Of a DNA stretch of 64,000 nucleotides, positions 26,501 to 37,892 are shown one piece after another. The DNA is taken from contig NC_064212.1 of the NCBI RefSeq assembly GCF_023101765.2, positions 4,402,001 to 4,466,000 on the forward strand, written 5' to 3'. The stretch comes from Spodoptera frugiperda. Its lineage: Eukaryota; Arthropoda; Insecta; Lepidoptera; Noctuidae. The translations under genes were made by a program, and so were the position numbers. Position 1 is the first letter of the stretch; each line of letters opens with the position of its first letter. Under the pieces are notes generated by a model. That model worked only from the letters and a program-made list of their open reading frames with translations. It was not told the DNA's origin and searched no databases.

Positions 26501-28633
26501 GGAGTCGTGCAGAAGGTACACAGTAGTAGCGTGTCGTGCCGGCTGGTGCAAACGACCCCTTAGCTCGCGTGCCCCGGCCGCTCTAAGGCCGATTGAATTA
26601 GATAGACAATAGATATCTGTCATCAATCAAAACGTCCAAGAGTTTAATTGTTGAAAGTGAATTGTTTATGAACGACTACTTATAACTCTCACGATTTACT
26701 CGAGTATTGAAAGGTTGAAGATTTCACTCACACCTGTCCACTGCACTACATTAGAGGATCGAGATCAGAGGGACGGACCTCGCCCGCAGCAAGCAGCTCT
26801 TTGTGGAAAGATTCCCGGAGCGAGTGCGAGGGCACTTTGATGTCGAGCCCGCCAGGTAATTTGGAAAAACGTTATTTAATTAACTTTCGACAAGTCGGCG
26901 TAATCGTGTTACAAAGCCGCCGGGTGAACGGTCAAGTCTTTGAGCCACCGGCTAGCTGTTCCACGCGGACTTGATTTTTACGCCAAACATACCGACCATA
27001 AAGGCGCTGTCATTTTCAGGTGTTTTCCAATTAACATCGCGCCTTTGACCACGTCCGCACAAAGTAATAACAACAACAGCCTTTGTTATTACCGTGTAGT
27101 TTTATTAAAGGGTGGCGGTGTAATAGAGACGCGCTTTAAATTATATGCAGCCGGATTAATTGAACTTATTGGCGGGCCTGTTTATTTGACGCGGTGCGCC
27201 GTACGATGTAATTTCGGAGGTGTTGTAGCGTGTTCGAATTGTTATTTCATTAACAGGGCTGGACAATAGTTTTATGAGTTGCCGAAATAAGTTTGGGAGT
27301 GTTTAAACTTTGGAATTGGTTAGCGGTGCATTTTGTGTGAGCGCCGTAAGCAAGTCCGGGGCGAGACGAGTCGGCGCCCGCGGCGGCCGGCGGCCGGACG
27401 ACGGTCCGCGCCACGGGATAATTAACTGTGCGAACTATCCCCTTGTCCGACAAGTACTGCAATTAGAAATTTGCTTTAAAGCGCTAATAAATATCATTAA
27501 CATCTGAAACTAACTTGTGTGTCGAGTGTGTAACGCGCTTTATACATGTGTGTGTTAGAGTCATGGAGTTTGGTGTAAGTGGAGAGAGTTAGTTTTATTG
27601 ATAAGGCGAAAAGTGACTAGTTTATAATTCTAAATGATTGATACTATACATTGTACGTATATGGGTAAAATGTGCTCTTGAAGTGCGTTTCGTGCGAACT
27701 CCATCTCATAAACAAAAGCCTGTGCGTTGTTCATTGAACAGCTTAATTGTTTTTCTTCATCACTTCCATTTGCCGAGTTCGCATGTCTAATAATTTCAAT
27801 TAATTAATATGTCTTTCAACGGAGTTGCGAGTTTGTGCACTTACCTTACTGTTGAATGAAAAACGAAGATTTTTTATAGCTGTGACATATGTATATCGGG
27901 GAAGAAATGGTATCTTAAAGAAGTTTGAAGCATCATATCTGGATGACGTTGTGCTATCATCAAAAAAATATGCTAATGAACTTATTGTCAATGGCCTATT
28001 TTTGGCTCTACAACACTTATGGTCAAATACTCAAACGTCACTCAATTTTAAGACGTTCTCATGAATAGTTCTGTCACTAAAAATTCTTTATAAAAGACAG
28101 AGATAAAACGATATTTAAGTACAACTTTAAATTGAGTAGCCTTTCAGTGTTCGGGCATTAGAGTTTCGTAGCCTCATCTATTAATTTCATCAAACTTAAG
28201 CACTTCTCCCACAATTTCCTACCACAATTTTGGTTAAATGGGTAAATGCACCTTACATTTTCATCAAAGCGTGTTCAATACAGACGGTCATACAATATTT
28301 TAGTAATTATCACGGCAGTCAGTCGTTAGGTACTCGCATCTAATCCGATCACACGGAGTGGTCGTGTCGTGAGTGCAAATGGTACACACGAATACACATC
28401 AAGCTATGCGAAACCAGTATAAACTGATCTCTGAATGTACCAAAACATCGTACAAAGCGAGTCTATGATAAACTGGTTCTGTATAACTTCATGTATACCT
28501 GCACCTCTCATCCCTCTGTTTCGCTTATGATTCGTGAATTTTTAACACGTCTGAGAGGACTGCAACGTTGCTTTAAACAATATTGGTATTGGCTTTTAGA
28601 AAATATCCTATGTATATTTTTTATTAGGCTTTT
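23526..28633. other. Gene-free stretch
   Basis: No supported exon. GC-rich or GC-balanced blocks occur at 24290-24680, 26740-26850 and 26930-27480, with TAATTA cores nearby. A tRNA-B-box-like GGTTCGATCC (minus strand, near 23604-23620) and GGTTCGATGCC (plus, near 26155-26166) are visible, but no cloverleaf forms around either. The overlapping open frames on both strands at 24403-24721 and 27250-27507 are stop-poor only because these patches are GC-rich. Confidence 0.4.
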
Positions 28634-28652
28634 TGTCTGTCTGTCTGTCTGT
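28634..28652. repeat. Microsatellite (TGTC)n
   Basis: Uninterrupted TGTC tetranucleotide repeat, just under five units, in AT-rich unique sequence. Confidence 0.9.
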
Positions 28653-28969
28653 TGTGCTTTCGTTTTTGTTGTGGGATGAAGTGATTTTGATGGGCTGGTT
28701 TGCTGTTCTTCTTTTATGAGATTGACGGACTTTTGAACGGTTTTTTTTTAAGGGGGACATAGATATGACGTATAATAGTCCATGAACACCTACCACACTA
28801 GCGTGCGTAGCGGAGCCAAAAATGTGTTTCTAGTGTTTTGAGAAACTTTTGACAGGTGAGAGATGGTGCATGGACTTGATAAGTCTTATAGTGGTTCAAA
28901 TACAGAAAGCAAAAGGAAAGAAAGAGTGTATAATAATAAAATTGGTCTTAATGCAATATGTAACTCCTC
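28653..28969. other. Gene-free stretch, possibly body of a decayed retroelement
   Basis: AT-rich, with no supported coding frame. A TTTTTTTTTTAAGGGGGACA phrase near 28741 weakly recalls the start of family A repeats. This stretch immediately precedes a LINE tail, so some of it may be decayed retroelement, but I see no reverse-transcriptase motifs. Confidence 0.3.
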
Positions 28970-29050
28970 TGGTGTTGCGGGTGTCCATGGGCGGCGCTGA
29001 TCGCTTACCATCAGGTGACCTATCTGCTCGTTTGCCCCTATTCCATAAAA
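28970..29050 (+). mobile_element. LINE 3'-tail fragment
   Basis: Contains 'GTCCATGGGCGGCGCTGATC', 'GCTTACCATCAGGTGACC' and 'CTGCTCGTTTGCCCC', then TATTCCATAAAAA. This is the familiar 3' terminus of a moth non-LTR retrotransposon (CR1/Zenon or Jockey-like, class from memory). No open reading frame of the element remains upstream, so it is a 5'-truncated insertion. Confidence 0.8.
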
Positions 29051-30605
29051 ATATTAAATTGAGCACCATCACCAATTAAAACGTACTATAAACTGCTCCG
29101 AAAAATAGTGACGTGGTGACGCTCAAAACGGAACAGGTACAGTCAATACCGAATCCAATTAATATCAGTTACTTTTACCACAACGTGTGACGTATACATC
29201 ACTATACATACATCATACATATGTAACACTTCCTATTACATCGACAGTACACTACCAACTACGAGCTACCCACTTTACGACCTATGTTACTTTTATCTCT
29301 CCGCCTCAGTTACTGCAATAGACAATAGCAAATTACCTAGTTACACGACAAACGACTGCTTAATTAAACCGTTACCGACTAAAACCGCTTTTTATCAAGA
29401 ATAACCGTTTTTAAAAACGTTAATTACGTTTTTGTTCGTTCGTTTGTTTGCTTGCTTTGTGTTGAGATGTTTATGTGTTTTGTGTAGTATTGTGTGATTG
29501 ATTTCGGTAATGTTTTTGAATAAACATCGTGTGGATTTTGATGTCTACGTTTTCATACAAGTATTGTTCAGTTTCTTATTCCAATTCCTTTTTGTATTTT
29601 CAGGAAAATTTGTGCACCGGGTTAAGCAACCAGATACTCTTATCTCTATCTATCTATTATGGTCCTTTGCAATTGTTTTTGGAAGAATATCGTTATTAAA
29701 GAATAGTTTAAGTAATCATTAAATGTCTTTGAGTACGGCAGTTAGTGCTTTCTTAAAGGCTCCAAGGAATTTGTATGTCATATTTCAGTTTTCTTATACT
29801 TTCTTATTTCAGCTTTTCTACCACTAGTTTTGATTGCGGTTTGTCTATCGGTCAGTCACTACTCACTATACATATAATATAACGGAAGAGCTACATTATT
29901 ATACTGTTGATATTTATTTACGAAAGATGACATTTATTTGAGCAAAATATATAATAGGTACCTATTTTATTAAATCATGTCATATTTCATATCAATTGTC
30001 ATGTAATAGTTATTTTAATTTTACCTGTTTATGACATACATAATTATAAATAAAACTTATATACTTATATATGAAATTGTACCATGAAGGGAAACAGAAC
30101 CATATCACATCACTAAAACATTACATGTACCTATACAATTACGTCATTCCCTAATTATATCACCGAATTAACGGGAGAATTACTAGGAATGGCAATACCA
30201 AATCCTGAACTCTCCATTCAATTTTGAATCCGTGGCGGTGTCAATCAACATGGCCCCCGGCAGACAATAATTAACGCAATTAATTAAGCTTAGGAAATAC
30301 CTTAATTAATGATCACGCGAGTCACGACGAGTAAGTGTTCACTAGTAAAGGTCAAGCGTGAACCCGCCCACGAGTTAAACCTTCAAGGGTTTATTAAAGA
30401 ATGTACCTCAATCGATTCTATTAATCGATTAATTTAATCATTACTAGGTATTGATTCGGAAACTTTTTATTCTATTAAGTTAATCGATTTTATCGGAGTT
30501 TTATTGGAGCTGTACTTATTTGGTCGTAATTGATTCGGAACAGTAATGTTGTTTGGAATAAACGCTCAATGAAGCTATGGAATGTTTTTATTTGACTTAT
30601 GTTTT
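29051..30605. other. Gene-free stretch downstream of LMO4
   Basis: AT-rich with no supported exon. AATCGATT-type words cluster at about 30409-30490. TAATTAATTAAG-like runs lie near 30270-30310. Part may be LMO4 3' UTR or downstream regulatory sequence. Confidence 0.4.
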
Positions 30606-30611
30606 TTTATT
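30606..30611 (-). terminator. Candidate LMO4 poly(A) signal
   Basis: TTTATT on the plus strand is AATAAA on the minus strand, 143 bases past the LMO4 stop codon. A second identical hexamer lies at 30587-30592. Either would give a short 3' UTR. No transcript evidence is available. Confidence 0.4.
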
Positions 30612-30693
30612 CATCCTTGGTAAAAATGGATGTAGTAATTATTGGTGGAGTTATTTCCTACGTATGAGTTATTAATTATATAGAGTATCGGTG

Positions 30694-30703
30694 ACCTACC
30701 TCC
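30694..30703 (-). other. Possible splice donor downstream of the LMO4 stop codon
   Basis: The minus strand reads ATGAGGAG|GTAGGTCACC, with the exon ending at 30700 and GT at 30699-30698. The match to the donor consensus is fair. It lies 54 bases after the TGA, and the coding frame is open and in phase 0 up to it. If used, the annotated stop would not be in the last exon. Confidence 0.35.
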
Positions 30704-30753
30704 TCATAGTCTTTATGCGAGTGTTGTGGCGCTTGCGCGCGCGCAGGTGGTGC

Positions 30754-30889
30754 TCATTCGCGCGAGCGGCGCGGGCGCCCGACTTTGTTCTTGCGCGTGG
30801 GCGCGCCGGGCACCCCCGTCGCGTTCGCGCCCTTCATCAGCTTCTGCCAATCCTGCTCGCACACTGGTGTGCCCGAGAGCATGTAATAC
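30754..30889 (-). CDS. LMO4: LMO4-like LIM-only protein, coding exon 3 (end of LIM2 and basic tail)
   Basis: Last coding exon of the LMO4-like gene, residues 151-195. The acceptor is TCTTTGTCCAG|G on the minus strand; the first base completes the Arg codon split with exon 2. It supplies the final zinc ligands of LIM2, Cys161 and Asp164 in 'TPVCEQDW', and then a tail 'TRKNKVGRPRRSRE' before TGA (30754-30756). The tail is Lys/Arg-rich with a GRP core as in AT-hooks, and is unlike the short non-basic end of vertebrate LMO4 as I remember it. LMO proteins have no DNA-binding homeodomain; they bridge LDB/Chip and other transcription factors in the nucleus. The tail could serve nuclear import or weak DNA contact (inference). 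In-frame codons continue open past the stop to a donor-like site at 30700. Confidence 0.92.
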
Positions 30890-31439
30890 CTGGACAAAGA
30901 GAGTTACTTATAGTTGAGGCAGCAAGAGAATTTTAAATGCGTAAACCTCAGTAACTGAGATAAAATCGTTTCGTTTGTTGACTTACATATTGTTATACAT
31001 TTATAATGTGCACAAAACACATTGTTTTATTTAAGAATCGCTTATGTGAAACAACATGTATTCTCACCTCTATTAATGGGACAAATATTCTGTAAATGTG
31101 ACAAATGTTTATTTATACCTGGTTGACTGAGACACTGGGTTAGTGGAATACCTCTATAAGTGATATCAATTTGCATGTCTCTTGAAGTCTCACTTAACAA
31201 GGTTTTACTGTACATATAATTATCATCAATCAGTACATGATAGTTCCGTTCTGGTGTATAGACCTCCTCTACCAATACATATACACGACAATGTCAGTGT
31301 ACTGTTCGACACTAGGCTCTTTTTAGAGTGGAATTGGTGGAATGAAATAACTGGTAAAATTGACAGTAATGACTAATGACACATTTGGTTTGATGATAGT
31401 TTCTAAAATTTTTAATATGATATTGTTACCGATACTTAC
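30890..31439 (-). other. LMO4 intron 2
   Basis: A 550-base intron with donor GATAG|GTAAGT next to exon 2 and acceptor TTTGTCCAG next to exon 3, phase 2. AT-rich interior. The small open frames here (for example 31042-31275 minus) have no support. Confidence 0.85.
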
Positions 31440-31598
31440 CTATCGCCTTGCATAAGGTGAGATCCACATTTGGAGCAGGCGAAGCACTTTATGTGGAACA
31501 CGTGGAGCGGCTGCTGTGGACCATTCGTCCTCATCACGAACTCGCTGGCAGGGATCGCTTGCCCACACCCTGCGCACGCGCCCCCTGAGCCGAACATT
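31440..31598 (-). CDS. LMO4: LMO4-like LIM-only protein, coding exon 2 (start and core of LIM2)
   Basis: Middle coding exon, residues 98 (part) to 151. The acceptor CTTGTTCCAG|A joins exon 1 in phase 2 and reads 'YTRMFGSGGACAGC', a seamless match to the LIM1-LIM2 linker of the LMO4 class (human LMO4 has 'IRLFGNSGACSAC', from memory). LIM2 ligands visible here are Cys106, Cys109, His133, Cys136, Cys139 and Cys142; Cys161 and Asp164 follow in exon 3. The signature 'IPASEFVMR' is specific to LMO4 rather than to LMO1-3/Beadex. The first zinc loop is long, 23 residues between Cys109 and His133, because of an insertion 'NGPQQPLHV'; vertebrate LMO4 has about five fewer. That is still inside the general LIM spacing range, so the finger should fold. 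Identity is firm. Confidence 0.96.
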   Translation of the reverse strand, partial: NVRLRGRVRRVWASDPCQRVRDEDEWSTAAAPRVPHKVLRLLQMWISPYARR

Positions 31599-32297
31599 CT
31601 GGAACAAGACAATCTTATTTCAATATGTTTTAGAAGCTCCAATACCCCGGGCCCAGGGCTACAGAAGGCAACCTCTACATCCACCTTCTTTCAAGAAACC
31701 AGCCTCAAAAACTGGAGAACGAAAGCAACAGATTAAGTAATTTCAACTTCCATCTAACTAAAGAGTCAATAAAACCGAAATTACTTAACTTTTATAACTA
31801 TAATTAAAACAATCTTAATCAAACAAAAAAGCAATTTAAAACCTACTTTTCTAGTTGCTAATTAAAAACTCGAACTAATTACTAGTATTGAAATATTCTC
31901 TAATGAAGTTGGGAGTATTTTAAACGGCCTGCTTCTACAGAATGTTTAAATTGAAGATTAAAATGATCGACATCCCGAGGTAAGTACTTGGAGCTAACAA
32001 TTTTAACAAGCTAGCTTCAATACGTTAAAATGCCACGATTATTGCTCGTTAAGCTTTGATAAATGGATAATAAAGTAACGACGTTGACTATAAATCACTC
32101 AAATGTACATGCTTATTTGTACTGCTGTTTGAACACTAAATTATTGAGTATATTTATAAAATTATTGCTAGTTTCATGCCAGAAGTTGAGTTCAAAATTT
32201 AGTAGTACAGGCTGAAGTGAACTAATCCTATCCTATCTTCCATATCGATGTGCTATCATATTAGTTTAAAAGTAAACTAAACTTTTAAAACTGTACC

Positions 32298-32429
32298 CTT
32301 AGTATGAATTTGCTTTACGCTTAAAGTAATCGAAACGAGAGCGCGTTCGGTATTCTGATTGGTTGGTTTATTCGAGCCGGCCAATCAAACAATTTTATTA
32401 TTTTAAACGTAAAACAAACTCGTACTAAG
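32298..32429. mobile_element. Palindromic MITE, copy 1
   Basis: Starts with CTTAGTATGAATTTGCTTTA and ends with 'CGTAAAACAAACTCGTACTAAG', which is nearly its reverse complement. The centre contains 'CTGATTGGTTGG' and 'CCGGCCAATC', again an inverted pair, so almost the whole 132 bases can fold on itself. A second copy with the same termini is at 45136-45283, so this is a dispersed family: a non-autonomous DNA transposon lacking coding sequence. No clear target-site duplication is visible. Confidence 0.85.
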
Positions 32430-32941
32430 GATACTGGTCGTCATCTGCATACTCGTTGTTTACGGTTGGCACCCCTATAACCATATTTTACATTTCATGG
32501 TACTGTAGAAGTTTATTTATTACTTAATCTTCTGCCTTCTATTCGCCACAAAGCTAAATTATGATTTCATCTTGTTTCAGATATAAGAATATCAGTAGGA
32601 TCTCTAAAATATTTAGTAGCTCGCATCTTCTTCAAAATAATGCTACAAAGTCAAAGTTTATATTATTAAAAATGTCTGTCTATCGGTCAGTCCTTTAGTG
32701 AAGTTATTTGCTCGTTCCAAAGTGTAGATTTCTATGGAGAAGAATAAGTAAGAAACTCCATAAATCCATAGTTGAGTTCTCATTTCCTTAATTCTATTCA
32801 TAGCTAAGGACCACCTCAGCAATCCTAATAAAACATAATATATCAATCATCATTTCTCTACCATAAAGTCAATTCTAATATATTTTCTATTTCTATTTAA
32901 ACTTTTCATCGCTATATTATAAAATCAATCATTCGTATCGT

Positions 32942-33950
32942 AAGTGACCCGGTTGTGGCCACTTTAAGAATTTTGTCGACTTTGAGGCTTTCTTAACTTA
33001 TAGTTTTTGTTATCACGAACATATTTATTGTAAAAAGTCATTTAACATGTATTAATCTTGCCTAAGAAAACCCTTTTTTTAAAGAACGTCAAATAGAAAA
33101 ATAACTGTATAAAAAAGAAAAAATAAAGGGAGTTTGTGCCATTTTTGGCCAGATTCGTGCCATTTCTGGCCACGGTCGTGTGCCAGTTCTGGCCATCAAA
33201 AAATACAATAAAAGTAATCAAAATTTATTAATTAAATTTGACATTTTAGAAACAATGGTTTTCATTTAGTTTGGAAAATATGAAATATTATTACTTCACT
33301 TGAATTTAACTTACAAATAAAGAGATCAACATTTATATGACGTTGGTAAAAGCTGCAAAGTAAACTGAACACAAAGGGAGGTCCCTTTGTGTGAAGGCAA
33401 TTTATTGCATCTCTGAAAATGAAAAATATGTATTTGTTGATATGTAAAGCCAAGGAAAAATAATAAATAAATTACGATAAATGACTAGAAGTGGGGCGTT
33501 TATGTACAAAAGTTTTGGCCAGCCGTGTGGCCAAAGATGGAGAAATTCATAATTTTGTCTCCATTAGTGGCCACCTTCTAATAATCCCACTTCAGAAACA
33601 TATGGCGACAAAATAACTTTAGTTCCACTTAGACAATATATTCTTCATGTAGTATTAACATAAACATCCAAACAATAAGCAAAGATTAAAAAAATATAAA
33701 CCAAATCCTCACACGCTCGCCTTAGCCTTTTTGTTAAGATCTTAACAATTTCACCCTCAACTAAAAAGAATGATTTGTTGCATCGAAGTGAAGTTTGACA
33801 CATCAAAGCTGCCAACGGTATCAGTGTCTCCAATATTCAATATTTTAAATACTGTACATCTCAGAGTAATTTATTTGTCCATGCCTTAGTTATAAATATT
33901 TGAAGGCCCAAGTGGCCACAAAGGGGTCGATGGCCACAACCGGGTCACTT
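32942..33950. mobile_element. Putative 1.0-kb DNA transposon with 20-bp perfect TIRs and TGGCCA motifs
   Basis: The left end, AAGTGACCCGGTTGTGGCCA (32942-32961), and the right end (33931-33950) are exact reverse complements over 20 bases. Between them the word TGGCCA recurs: three near-tandem units 'GTGCCATTTYTGGCCA' at 33136-33195, a pair at 33517-33532, one at 33568 and one at 33912. Such subterminal motif arrays are typical transposase-binding sites. No transposase is encoded; the two small minus-strand frames inside show no catalytic signature I know. Flanks show no obvious target duplication, so the superfamily is open. It could also be a decayed autonomous element. Confidence 0.65.
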
Positions 33951-36584
33951 GCCCTACCGTAGCGATTTACCGTATAATTAATAAGGCTTATGGCGGCCAT
34001 ATTGAATGGTTTATGGCCAATAAAACGTGTGAATAAGACGATAAGATAATGTTTATAATGCCTTTGACGAGTGTCATCGTTGTTTGTAATTCGCGATAAA
34101 ATTTAATGGTCATACTTTTGAATCGTATTGTCTTTTTATCGGTTGACAGGGAAATCTCCAAGTTTTATTGGAGTTTCTTTAATTCTTGACTGTTATAACG
34201 TGTTTTACTCAGTATGCTTTCTTACTAGAATCAGTCTCTTACATTGGAAGTACTTTTCAAAAAAGTAGGAACAGGTGTCTTAGAATGTTGCGTTAAACCT
34301 ACTGACTCCTAACTCAACGAGGCAGATGATTTGTGGGTAAACTAGTAAGTAACTTGTAACAGTGATCACGTAGGTGCAAAACCAGAATATAGTGGAGACA
34401 TTAATGAATTGTAACTGAAACACCAATGAAGCTGAGAGTCTACACGACAGTCGTAACAACCTCGTTGCAGCTAAATAATTATATACTCTATTTCATTCCA
34501 GTTGAGACGTTGCTTGCCAACTATAATAAAATAAATCTATTATTATTCAGCTCGTTAACCACCATGATTCCGCATAAAGTTTCTAAAATACCTGCGGTTC
34601 TGTACACGACTGACTAGTAAATCTTGACGGAAAACTCGGTTTAAGTTAATGACATGACATCCTCCAAAAATGACGCCGGACTGCGCGAACGCTGGCACTG
34701 TGGCAGTTTAATAGCCGCATTTAATACTTAATGAGTCATTATTGCAATCGCTATTAGCGTCGCTGGCGAGCCCGCATTATTTACAGCCGCCCTGAATATT
34801 AATAAATCGCAATAACAATCCGACCAAAAGCAATCAAAATTTAATTACCTGCGCTTCTTAGCGTTATTCGTTTTGAAATGATTCAACGTCGAACATTGGC
34901 AATGGGTTAAAGATAAATTTGAAAGTCTTAAAAGATAAATTCGCTTCAATCACTCGGAGCAAATAGGATTTCGTTTCATTTACTCCGGTAAGAGCGTTTT
35001 CAATTAAGGAGCGCCCGACAAACAGTATCGGCGTATGAAGGTAAAATTAATTAAACCGAGCCAAGACAAACATGTACGAATCTATTTGTGTTGGCCGCTC
35101 GCGGGGCGGCTGTGCGGGAAGATGTGTGGATTATACGCGGGAAAAACACGGAAAACATCCCAACACTCGATTTAATTATTAGTGTAGTAGTGTCTTGGAA
35201 CCGAACCGCACATGAAACATAAATATCAGCCGAAACAAGGTTGACAGGCCAATAAATCTTACACGTTAACTTAAGTGGGTCGAACTATGAATGAATACCT
35301 AAATAAATCTACTCTTTTTATAAACTAACCAATTGTGAGCACTTCATTTGGAGGGAAGAGATATATTAATGTTGTGATTTGCTACATCGAGGGGCACAGC
35401 CAAAGTCGTACATTATAATTAATTAAGAAAATTAATACGTGTAATATTTCCTTAGGAACCTTTTGAACATTACATATCACATCAATTCTTGGGACGGACT
35501 TAATTAAAATGGGGACATTAACACACGCGAAGTTGTTTTATTTATTCGACCGTGTTATTTTAACAAGTTTAGTTTGGGCTTGAACATTGCGAACTGATAA
35601 AGGTCCCGCTTAGTTCGATACCTTTCATCGCGATTTGTAATTTTATTTACATTACGTACGTAGTTGAAAGTTGTTTAAGAAATTTCTAATCGGCAACTTT
35701 TAGGTTCCCTTTCATACTGATATTAATTAAGGAGTGTGTGTTTAATAAATGCGAAAGTTTCGCGCCGTTCGTTCGCTCGTACCTACGTAGGGGCGCGGGC
35801 GGGTGCGGTACCTACTCGAACTTTATTTGCCTACGTTACTTGTAAAATTGAATACGTCACCGTGAATCCTCATTAATTTAAGATGTAGACTGTATCTTGA
35901 CATGTTATTTTATTCATTAAGGGAGCGTCTTGAGTCTCACGGTTGTGTACGTGTCGACTTCGGATTGTTGTAAGGAACATAATTTAAAACCTCTCGACAA
36001 GATCATTAGAGCGAGGGTGTGGAAGGGGCTCGCGAGAGGGCGCTGTTATCGTCTAAATATAACGAGGTCTTACATGAAAAATATACGTAATTATCTCAGG
36101 GTTTTTGTATAGAAACAGCTCATTCGTATTGATAACGTAATTAGTAATTATACGAGTCAATAGTTAGTGGCATGTAGGTACCTACCTAATTACCTATGTT
36201 AGGTATATGGTAGGCGGTGGCTGGTAACGAAGCTAGGCAAATGTATTTAATTAAATATCTGATTTTTCATCTTTCCTTCCTCTTTGTGTCCTTGTGTGGT
36301 TGTGTAAAACCTGTATTAATGCTAAATTTAATTACCTGTGTTAGAAATACTATGTACCTACACGTAACTCGACAGTGTAATACATTTTCGTATTAAATTA
36401 TTAAAGTAATAACGTCATATATAATTTTAATACATGGGTCAAAGTCTTTTTCATACTTTATTCCATCACATTCGTAATAAATAATTACACAAAATAAGCG
36501 AATAAACTAACGTATGAATATTCATCCAAGTTTTGTAAACGTCTGACAGAATTGCGAATGTCTGAATTTATTACTTCGATTATT

Positions 36585-36668
36585 TTATCGATTTTTGTAC
36601 TCGTAGTTATCGATACATGTATCGATTACAATATTAATAGAACGAATCGATATAAATTAATCGATATA
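36585..36668. promoter_or_regulatory. ATCGAT cluster (BEAF/DREF-type words)
   Basis: Four ATCGAT sites within about 85 bases, including an 18-bp perfect palindrome ATCGATACATGTATCGAT (36609-36626). In Drosophila, clustered CGATA and TATCGATA words are bound by BEAF-32 and DREF at insulators and promoters. Whether moths use the same proteins here is inference. Confidence 0.4.
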
Positions 36669-37892
36669 AAAAAAATCAAAACTAAAAAGCAAGCTTCAAA
36701 TTATAAAAAAATATATTAACAAAAATGACAATTAAAAGTGGTAGTATCGACTATAGACTATCGACGAACGTAAACAGACAAATCGTTATGTGACGTCATA
36801 AGAACTAGAAGTCGGTAATTGATTAAATGAATATCGCTAAGTTGTGGGTCTCGGTGGGAGGGGGCGATTGGCTCGAGACGAATGCCCCTCAATGGAGGCG
36901 AGATGCGCCGGGCCGGGGTAACTTGTTGCTTCACCGTGTTTGCTATCAGACTGAAGGAAAGGCCCTAGAAATCATTAAACGACGCTATTATGAGTATCAA
37001 AAGGAGATTATGAAATTCAGAGACGCCCACTTAAATTTTTATTCGCTTTTATTAAACACCAAGTGGCTTTTTATTTTTTAGTGCCATCTTTTTTTCTGTA
37101 GGTCGAGGTTTGTGTTTTTAAGTGACTGATTTTGTTTGTTGTTTGGTGATTAGCCAGTTAACCTTTGCTTGTAGACTTCCTTCTACCTTACGTATTCAAA
37201 TAGGTGTTATAAGTTAATCTTTGACATAACTAATCACGTAAAGTTACCTTTAGCATTTCTAAAACTTACTGCGACATTTAATGATTACTTAAACTGTATC
37301 TTAGCAACGAATTCGTATCGAAAACATGGTAAGTACTAGGCTAAGTAATCATTAAATGACTCTGAGTACTGTTAGTAATGATTTCTTAACTTAAACTTAC
37401 TTAAACTACTCCTTAGGAACAATTTTGTCGTCGAAAGGTTAAGTAATCATTGCTAAGGACTAAGTTAAGTAACCATTAAATCCATCCATCGCAAAACACT
37501 TAGTTCTTCACTGAAGTGTAACATTAAATCAATAGGGATGCCTCACTGATTGATTTCACACTTACAAACTAATTTACATGTGTTAATTGGATTGCTGTAC
37601 CAAGGCCAGCAAGGAGGCTAGTTATACCATAATTATCTTTACGAAATACTTTATTACTTTAATCTAAATTGACCGACTGTCGAGTAGAAAGTTATGAATT
37701 AAAATTAACATTTGCCGTGTATTCAGTTGGCAGTTGTTAATCCATCATTCATTGTAATGCAATTTCTAAAATAAATCATTATGATCATATAGTTATTATT
37801 ATGTTGCTTTAAATTAATTGTGTAATTAAATAATCTTTCACTTTTTAATCTTCGTTCTGTGTTGGTGTTGGTGCAAGTGTTTTTTTATACGT

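Noticed and set aside
28738..28765. Poly-T followed by AAGGGGGACA, considered a third family A repeat copy
   Set aside because: The match stops after about 20 bases; none of the diagnostic internal phrases follows.
31470..31740. Plus-strand frames over LMO4 exon 2
   Set aside because: Antisense shadows of a well-supported LIM2 exon.
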